64,000 nucleotides of DNA from Favolaschia claudopus (lineage: Eukaryota > Basidiomycota > Agaricomycetes > Agaricales > Mycenaceae). The position numbers and the translations under genes are program-made. Every line of letters starts with the position of its first letter. Positions within the stretch are counted from its first letter, which is position 1. Below, one piece after another: positions 56,983 through 64,000 of the stretch. Location: NCBI GenBank assembly GCA_037176885.1, contig JAWWNJ010000024.1, forward strand, positions 2,108,001-2,172,000, written 5' to 3'. Under the pieces are notes generated by a model. It made no database searches. It saw only the letters and a list, made by a program, of their open reading frames with translations, and was not told the DNA's origin.

Positions 56983-58169
56983 CGGAATTTGGAACTCATT
57001 CAATGCTATTTTAGTTTCTTTGAACCTGCGACAAAAGAAACCGAGAAAAAAAACCTCGCCGCTTCTCGCGCGTCTATTCAGTTCCTGGCTTATAAAATCT
57101 TTGGAGTGCATTTCGTCGACTCCGTGGACTCTGCTCTAAACCACATCCTCGCTCGCGAACTGAACATGGCCTCAGAAGAACCCCCGCTTCGCCCCCGATT
57201 CCGCAGCCATTCGTATCAATTTAGGCTCGACAGACGTGAGCGTCAACGTCCTTGCAAACAACGACTGACGTCCTCTAGCTCGCTCCACTGGAGCTGACCT
57301 TCAAAGCATTCCTCCTCACGGACGTTGAGGAGGCCAACAAGCACCTCGATTCCATCCAATCTCACTCTGTTGTCGGCCTCGACACAGAATACAAGGTAAA
57401 CGACGCGTCTGTAACTGCAAATCTATAAACCTGACCCTCGAGGCAGCCAGGAATTGGCAAACAAACCCGCGAGGCCAAGCTTTGCGTGGTACAGATAGCG
57501 GTCGAGCGGCGTGTCTATGTGCTCGACATGACCGCAATGCAAAGTACGAGCACACAACCGATCAAGCCCCAGCTAACCCTTTACAGCCTGCCCGGACGAT
57601 TTACGCAGAATCCTGGAGGACCCGTCGATCATAAAATGCGGCGCGGGCTTAAACTCCGACGCTCAAGTGCTCTGGACGGCACTGCACGTCAATGCCCGCA
57701 GCTTCCGCGATGTGGGCCACATGTCACGCATTGCCTTTCCCGTCCACTATCGGGCAGTCTCCCACCCTTTATCTATGCAGCGATGCGTCGAGGACATCCT
57801 TCACCGCTCCATGGACAAAACCGACCAAAGGCCGATTGGCATCTCGGGTTGACCGACACCGCGGGAGGCCGAGACGTTCAGAAGCTATTCCGCTGTATGT
57901 CTTCACCTCCTCCTAGAAGCTTTGCACCTTTATTGACCTTACAATCAGACGCCGCCCTTGACGCTCAGGCGAGCCTGCAAATATACAGAGTTCTTGACGA
58001 GTGTCTTCTAGAGACAGCCATGCAGAGGAAAGTCCGCATTCCCGGCGAGTGGATCACATATCACTGCGTCGAAGGCAAACCGATGAGAACCCGCCACGGA
58101 CGTAAACGGCAAGCATGTAGAGTGGTCGTTCACTATTTGTCCGTGGTTTGTCGGCGGCGTGTTCAGTAA
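56983..58169 (+). pseudogene. 3'-5' exonuclease, DnaQ-like (WRN-exonuclease type), one frameshift
   Basis: Spliced exons read APDSAAIRINLGSTD / LAPLELTFKAFLLTDVEEAN ... VVGLDTEYK (Exo I, DxE), then intron 57396-57449 and QTREAKLCVVQIAVERRVYV, a third intron, SIIKCGAGLNSDAQVLWTAL (GxG...D region), LSMQRCVEDILHRSMDKTDQ, KADWHLGLT and after another intron RYAALDAQASLQIYRVLDE (Exo III, Y-x3-D). These are the hallmarks of the RNase D/WRN exonuclease branch, which trims 3' ends of nucleic acids using two metal ions. Between MDKTDQ and KADW one base is missing (near 57826-57830, an AAA run), breaking the frame. The N-terminal exons are uncertain; a TATAAAA occurs at about 57090. It sits next to the helicase-bearing element, which may be chance. 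Confidence 0.65.
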
Positions 58170-58883
58170 CTTCTGGCCTTAAACATACATCACAATGCAA
58201 TGACTTCTGCTCGGACTCGTCTGAATGATCGCTAGGCTTCAGTATTTGAACGGCATCGAATAGAAGTGGAATCGCCATTCGGGCATAGGCCTCCAGTCGC
58301 CGTGAATCGACCATGCGACGCCGATCCATTGAACCTACGACGCCTCGCCACTTCCAATACTGACACGGAGCACGCCTAGCAAGTACCCTACCACTACTTC
58401 TCGCGCCAGCACAAGACCCGAACACGCCTAAGAAAAGAAAAAGACTGGTTGTCTACGTGTCCGTCGACACAGACAGTCTTGGGTATATTCAAACCGAACT
58501 TGTGCGAGCATACATATTAAAAACTAGTGGAAGGACCTTTGAGAATGCCGAGACATCCGGGCTTCGCATACGAACGAACACGGTTTATCTAAATATACAG
58601 GCATGGCAGGAAACGACGCGCGAAGGCAATGGCAAGAAGAAAAAAATCTTCCAGCACTTCAGCAAACTTCCTGACGCCGTCAGCTCAAGGCGCCGATTCG
58701 TGCGAACGCCGCTCGGCATGAAATAAAGAGGCTCTGTGTCAGTGAAACGCGCTGACACCTCCGTCTACTTCGAGCGGTGAAAGGAGGGAGCGCAAACAGC
58801 TAGAGCGAGGAGACCCGGTCAACGGACTGCTGTCGATTCACCGTTCACGTATATTCAACTGATGGGAAGTACAATTTCGAACT
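58170..58883. other. intergenic, possible small gene
   Basis: A plus-strand 89-codon frame (58457-58726, MSVDTDSLGYIQTELVRAYI...) has no known motif. Nothing else seen. Confidence 0.3.
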
Positions 58884-59763
58884 TCAGTTCGATTTCTTGA
58901 AGTCACTTTCATCCGCCTTGTCGGGCTGCGACTCGCGTCTCGAACGGCGATTGGGGCAGGACGTGCGGTTGTGGCCTTCTCCTCTACATATGCTGCACCG
59001 ACCACGACCCCGCCATGAGACACGCGGAGTATTTGGTTTTGTGTTGGGAGGTTCCGGACATGTCCTATAGTAGTGGCCTCGCCGCCTGCAGTTCGTACAC
59101 CTCACTATCCTGACGTGAGGTTCTATGTAACTTGGACGTCAGTCGTGCTCCCTGCATTGAGACGGAGACACAGACCTTTAAATTGTACGGCACATGTTGG
59201 CAAGTCCACCTTCGCCTTTGCAGGGTAACAAACAGGCGTTGATGTCAGGGAAATGGGGCATGTCCTGCTATAGTGTCCGCGCCTCTTGCAAAACCCACAC
59301 CGAGCCGTCTTCGTAGACCCCTCTTCCTGACTCGACTTTGAATCGCCGTAGCTGTCGTCCAGCTGTACGCCGCTGTCAACTCCTACAAGGACAGTGGAAA
59401 GACTCTACCCACAACTGCATTGTACGTGTCGGGTATCAGAACGGAATAGCATCCACTCGTGCCGGTCTGCGCGTCTGACTCCTGTAGAAGAGCGAAGGCG
59501 ACAGGGGGAGTCGAGACAGGGAACAATCGAAACAGAAAATAGAAACTCGCCTTCTCCACCACTTTGAACGGAGAGTCACCCGAGTCGCATGGAACCGTCG
59601 TGATTTTACTGACTGCCAGCTGCAAAGAATGTTGTCGCCTCAGATCGAAATTGACAGACAAGCAAGGAAGATGACTTTGTCCACCGATGCGACAGGGATC
59701 GGTTGAAGCTGGAGATCGTTTGAAGTCCCCCGCATTGCGGCCTGCTCCGGCAGAGGCGCGCAC
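58884..59763 (-). CDS. CCHC zinc-knuckle protein (three knuckles), 5' end uncertain
   Basis: Three CX2CX4HX4C zinc knuckles are visible: CGFCKRRGHYSRTC (about 59300-59250), then after an intron CTNCRRRGHYYRTC and CSICRGEGHNRTSC (59100-58960), followed by a basic tail SRRESQPDKADESDFKKSN. Upstream exons read LAVSKITTVPCDSGDSPFKV and SDAQTGTSGCYSVLIPDTYN, joined by what may be a GC-AG intron (AAG|GCGAGT...CTACAG). CCHC knuckles bind single-stranded nucleic acid and occur in retroelement Gag proteins and in cellular RNA-binding proteins; no retroelement genes are adjacent, so a cellular role is more likely. No start codon was fixed. Confidence 0.55.
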
Positions 59764-60571
59764 AGTAGTCGACTGATGTGCATGGATCGCACTGAAGGGA
59801 CTTTGAAAGCTTCACATCCCTTACATGCCCGCGTCCGGAGTTGACATCAGAAAAACGGCTCCTAGCTCAAAACACCTTGAAGAAACAAGCCCGACAAAGT
59901 GCTCCGATAGGACAAACGGATCGGGAAACCACGAGGAAGCCGATTATGGTAGTACAGAAAAGCCAAGTGTGTCTAAAGAATTAGCGAGAATGGACACGAC
60001 TTGTGCCGGAAAAGAAGACGTGACATTCCTTGTAACTTTAACCTGAGGAGCCGCCTTTTATGTCCTTGCGCGGATTCACAATCCATACACAGTGCTGCCT
60101 GTATCGAGCTAGTATGTCGTACGCTTCGTACTGTAGTACCTGGTTACCTTGAATGGACAACCTCTTTGTGCGCACTGTCCTGGGACTTGCCCTTCTGTTC
60201 CTCCTTTGACCCGAAGCGCGTCACTTCTTACCCTTCGTTTCCCTGGATATCGAACATAAGCCTTGATTCACAGTTAGACAGCGCCGGTACTTGGTTGACT
60301 CCAACTCGCTAACCTCGCTTTCGTTCACTGAAAGCAATGCGTTGGTCGATAGACGTGCGCAACCATTCTGCCAACCGGCTAGAAACGATTCACTCTCGCC
60401 TCGAGGAAAACGCGCTCGCTCAGGGACCTTAGAGCGAAAGATCACTTCGTATCAGACAAGGCAGGTTCGTAATACTTGATTACGCACCGCTCGGCTAAGG
60501 CCAAACCGTCATCGTTACGCATAAATCAAGTACTCTGAATCACGCGTCAGTAGGCGTCAGTTCTCTTCACC
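59764..60571. other. intergenic, no confident gene
   Basis: A plus-strand frame at 59825-60046 (MPASGVDIRKTAPSSKHLEE...) is low-complexity and unsupported. No TATA box was recognised before the 60572 ATG. Confidence 0.35.
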
Positions 60572-62367
60572 ATGAACGCGGTTGGTGGACACGAAGATAA
60601 ACTGCCTTCCGAACTCTTGCTTATCTTTCTCCTTTATCTCTTTCTTTGCTCTCCTTACTGGAAGGTGTTCAAGGAATCGCGCGCCTCGTGCAAGGAGGTC
60701 TGGGGACTTGGCGCCACAACATTATAAGCGCGGTGCACCACTGGACGAGGACAGTCCTATTCCGTCCTCCGCAACTCAGCCCTGTCCATAGACGCTTCCC
60801 TATGAACAGGTGATTTACGCCCCCGACCAAGGCCACGCCTGCACCGCTTCCAGTCTCCAATACGGACTTTGCTGCGACTGGAACCTCGATTTCGTCGATT
60901 CACAAGACCTTTCCATCCCGTTCAAGACTTGAGCAGTCCATTTTCGATATTCTTCGAGAATTGCAGGAAATTAACGCCAGCGAGTGCGATTTGGTCTGCA
61001 AAGTCCCTGCGCGCCCTAGATATCAGCGTAGATACGTCTGCTTCTCGTCCTACACGGTCTAGTAGCGAACGTACGAGCGCCACAGAGCACGTTAAGTCAA
61101 GTTCCCTCCTGTGATGACACGCCATGCTCGTCTTTGACACACCCGAAACATCTGTCGCTCTATCGTCGTCAAGTTGCCACTCACCTCCCTCCTGGCGAGG
61201 CTGCATTCTCCAACGCCCTTGAACATCTCGAGATAGAGATCGTTGACTCCGATGACCTGGAAAATGTCGTCCATATAATCCTCCCTGAACTCACTCGACC
61301 CCTTTTTTTCCTCTACGTACGGAGCTACGTGTTTCGGGAATTCTACACTTGCACGCTCCTGTTGTCAGAGCCGGCTGAATCAGTGCAGCACTATCCGTCA
61401 CCTCGCTTCTCAAGGAGGTTTTGCACCGAATAGTAGCCTTCGTTCAACCCATTTCGACTCCGATCCTTCGTCTTGGATGGATAACATACATCGTCCCCGA
61501 GCCGTGTGTCGCATTTGGAGGGAAGTTGTCCTTACAGATCCAACCTTTTTTTCTAAAATCTTCCTCCACAGCAAGAAGCGGCCGGAGTGTATTCGAGACT
61601 GGCTCAATTGCTCAGGCGTGACAGATCTCACCATGTTGTTCGTACTTGGTTGCGACGGAGAGGACGCGATGGAAGATTACGTGGCAATGCAGGATCTTTG
61701 GAACATCCCTCCCCTGCATGCATCGGTGCCAGAAAATTTAGTACCACGCGCACACTCCTATGGGCACCAAACTTCTCTCCGGCATGCTCGACAAACTCGA
61801 CGCAGGAATAGTACCTGTATTGCATCTCGTTGCAGAGGACGACCTCACCATTCATATCCCCCAAATCTTCGTCTCCGCGCCTACTCGCGTGCAACGTATC
61901 GTCGCGGAACGTTGTGCGTTAGGCATTCTACCGCCCTCTTTGACGTCGTTGGAGTTAAGCAATCCCTCAACCATGGTTCGAAGGCCGCGAAGCTCGAACT
62001 CACCATGACCTCCGTCTGCTTGCGCTGTACGCGCAGCTTGTTCGCCTCAATGCTTGAGCTCCGTTCGCTGCATATCACCGACTCGAACGAGCATGTACAG
62101 GCCGTCATCGGTGCTCTGGTCCTGAGCTCGCCCTACATCTTTCGATCCATGCGACGCATGGAATTTGGCGATCAGTTGGACAAAGCACTGGTGGTGGGAC
62201 TTTGCCGCGCTTCGGCTTCTCGATCGTCGTTGGTGGGGTTCGCATCACCTGCGAGCAACGTGGTGAAAGGACACGTCCACTTACAGCGCATTTGCATGCA
62301 GGATGGGGTCATTGTCGAGAAATATCAATGCGTAGTCCACGGAGGGACCTGGGACGACGAAAGGTAG
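60572..62367 (+). pseudogene. F-box/LRR-like gene disrupted by frame changes
   Basis: Starts MNAVGGHEDKLPSELLLIFL, a good F-box, then SRASCKEVWG; one base later the next frame continues WRHNIISAVHHWTRTVLFRP (shift near 60705-60712). Further pieces are SLRALDISVDTSAS, ALEHLEIEIVDSDDLENVVH, AVCRIWREVVLTDPTFFSKI, then a frame change near 61745-61800 into AGIVPVLHLVAEDDLTIHIP ... PPSLTSLELSNPS and back near 61985 to AKLELTMTSVCLRC ... LELRSLHITDSNEHVQAVIG, ending CVVHGGTWDDER. Some changes may be introns, but not all fit. The second F-box-like segment at 61500 means two adjacent genes are an alternative. Confidence 0.45.
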
Positions 62368-62997
62368 TGCGCTGATTGTTGCAATGCCACGAGAACTTCT
62401 TAGCCGTAAATCTGGCCTGACATTTTTTTGGCTCATCGGTCTTCCTTCGCATGCGCGTAGAGTCGAGCCGAGAACTCGGCGTATATAACAGTCGATACCT
62501 TCTTAGCCTGTACCTGTATATTCTCCAACACAGTTGCATGAACGTTCCCGATACTCCACTTCTGGGCTCTTAATGTTTGCCGACCTGTTGCGACTTCATT
62601 GCTGCGTCTCCTGAGGCGACGCTAACGACCTCCGAAACTCGGAGCAAAGAAATCATGTCTCCACCTAATAGATCGGGTCCCTGCACCTCGCCTCCTGTTC
62701 TGTTACTCGTATGAAGCTGGTAATACTCGCCTTGGATGCGGAGGGGCCGGTGCGGATACTTGCGCGGGGTCTCAAATACAGAACACGCTATTACCGTGTG
62801 TTCAGAGAGAGACGATGCTAGTGTTGAATCTACTTTTCGCTTTTATTCTAAAGTATTTACCTGGTTCGCAAACATCTTCTTATGTACGTGTTTCGCTTTG
62901 CGTACGCCAAAAACCTTTTTTTTTCTCAAGTACAGAAGAACTTTTGTCTATCAAATGCAGTACATTGCTCACGATTCAATTGGTTCAAAGCCTCGAG
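62368..62997. other. intergenic, no gene seen
   Basis: Spacer between two converging F-box/LRR genes. Open frames here lack motifs. Confidence 0.45.
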
Positions 62998-64000
62998 CTA
63001 TACATGGCGTGGACTGGACCTGTTGCATATGACTTTGTATTGGTAGCCTCCGTACTCGAACCCGAGTTTCGCTACAAAATTTGCCTCTTCCCACTTCAAG
63101 TCCAATAGGATGACTAGCGTCATGTCTCCTTGTGGCACCTTGCCGAAGATAAATCTCTCCGCGACCCACACCTTGAGTACCGGGACGTCGAACCCGGTTT
63201 GAGATCTTATTTGCTTGCGCGAGTACACGTGGTGCACTTCCGTCTCTTTTAGCGGATAAGGGAACGCAGAGACGACCACGCAGGTGCCGCCAGATATTGG
63301 CATGAAGCATAAACAATCGCTGGATGGGATCTCGTTGGGCTCAGGAGGCCGACAGAGCTCTTTCAGTTGGGCAAATGCGGCTTCTTCGTCTTCGTCCGGC
63401 TCGCGGTTGTTTCTTTGAAATGCGATACCTGTCAGTCTGTGTTTTTCGTTCATGCGGATTTGGAAGAGCACTTTTCTTGCCAGGGCGTTGTACACTGGGG
63501 TGCGTGGCTCTGTGCTTGATGCTATGATTCTCTGTATACGTGGGCATTCTTCGAGAATGCTCAGAAGCACCGAGTTCGTTAGTGGGTTGTTGGGTGCTAT
63601 GAGTGTAGTCAATCGGTTTGGTGAACCTGCTAGCTTGGCTATCGTCTGAGTGTCCACAGGCACCACTCCGCCCAGCACCTCCAGCCTTGTCAGGCTTGGT
63701 GCGAGTATGGGGGGCAGGTGTCGCAGCGTCCACAGCGTCAAGCGTTGAAGGGACGGCATCGATATGATCGGCAAAGAGGGGACGTCCGTTTTTATGTCCC
63801 ATCTGAGTTGTGAGAGATTTGGGCACGATGTGAAGAAATGCGACCAATCCAGATTTTGTTGGTCGGACGCGATGTGGAGGTAGCGAAGGGCCGTCGAGGG
63901 AGCAACGGCGACGTCCATCAGAATCGTACTTCGAAATAGCTGTACTTTGCTTGAGTACAGGTGCATGCGTTCATGGGTTTTCGGGCAGGGAATGTTGATT
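62998..64000 (-). CDS. F-box/LRR-like protein, 3' part (5' end beyond the window)
   Basis: The frame is open to the right edge, so the start and probably the F-box lie outside. The visible part has regular LRR-like strands: LRYLHIASDQQNLDWSHFFT, CPNLSQLRWDIKT, MPSLQRLTLWTLRHLPPILA, SLTRLEVLGGVVPV and LLSILEECPRIQRIIASS. A C-terminal region follows with CLCFMPISGGTCVVVSAFPY and VWVAERFIFGKVPQGDMTLV, and the end is VICNRSSPRHV. The reading is undamaged. Expected role is protein recognition, presumably in an SCF ubiquitin ligase; substrate unknown. Confidence 0.65.
   Translation of the reverse strand, partial: INIPCPKTHERMHLYSSKVQLFRSTILMDVAVAPSTALRYLHIASDQQNLDWSHFFTSCPNLSQLRWDIKTDVPSLPIISMPSLQRLTLWTLRHLPPILAPSLTRLEVLGGVVPVDTQTIAKLAGSPNRLTTLIAPNNPLTNSVLLSILEECPRIQRIIASSTEPRTPVYNALARKVLFQIRMNEKHRLTGIAFQRNNREPDEDEEAAFAQLKELCRPPEPNEIPSSDCLCFMPISGGTCVVVSAFPYPLKETEVHHVYSRKQIRSQTGFDVPVLKVWVAERFIFGKVPQGDMTLVILLDLKWEEANFVAKLGFEYGGYQYKVICNRSSPRHV

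Noticed and set aside
62736..63108. Plus-strand open frames of 97-98 codons
   Set aside because: No motifs; they lie in an AT-rich intergenic stretch and partly antisense to the right-edge F-box/LRR gene.

Overview
This window looks like nuclear DNA of a mushroom-forming basidiomycete (Agaricomycetes). The genes have many introns of about 45-60 nt with GT..AG ends. Gene content includes an expanded set of F-box-like proteins, protein kinases with HxDIAPQN and IDFGLS motifs, a 45-residue TPR array, a secreted GH3 beta-glucosidase with an N-terminal cellulose-binding CBM1, and DUF6589/RecQ-like helicase genes. Lineage was judged from protein content only; no database search was possible.

Layout. 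1-17 kb: F-box/LRR-like genes (a 3' fragment at the left edge, an intact gene at 1.2-2.7 kb, a truncated paralogue at 3.6-4.8 kb, an inverted broken paralogue at 11.7-13.2 kb). A divergent gene pair (kinase on minus, disordered-tail protein on plus) occurs twice, at 5.8-8.9 and 13.8-16.8 kb. Between the copies lies an eIF4E-family gene (9.8-11.4 kb). 17.5-22 kb: the CBM1-GH3 beta-glucosidase. 22.9-31.2 kb: a repeat-rich zone with a hAT-like MITE carrying a nested TA-flanked MITE, a degenerate CCCTAA tract, two foldback elements, a TPR gene lacking any C-terminal effector, and two minisatellites. 31.7-50 kb: lineage-specific genes (F-box/LRR, a long Ser-rich protein of unknown family, a RING-finger protein, several unrecognised proteins and an inverted pair of Cys-tailed F-box-like genes).

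50.6-56.2 kb is the most interesting segment: a 5.5-kb mobile element with about 315-bp terminal inverted repeats, a 9-bp target-site duplication and two convergent genes, a RecQ-like helicase and a DUF6589 protein. Each terminal repeat carries the presumed promoter, the start codon and the first eight codons of its gene. 57-64 kb: a DnaQ/WRN-type 3'-5' exonuclease, a CCHC zinc-knuckle protein and two F-box/LRR genes, the last running off the right edge.

A recurring oddity is that many recognisable genes are broken by single-nucleotide indels, several in homopolymers (eIF4E, helicase, DUF6589, exonuclease, kinase A, F-box copies), while neighbours such as kinase B, the long unknown gene and the RING gene splice cleanly. 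Either the assembly keeps long-read indel errors or part of this accessory region is decaying.
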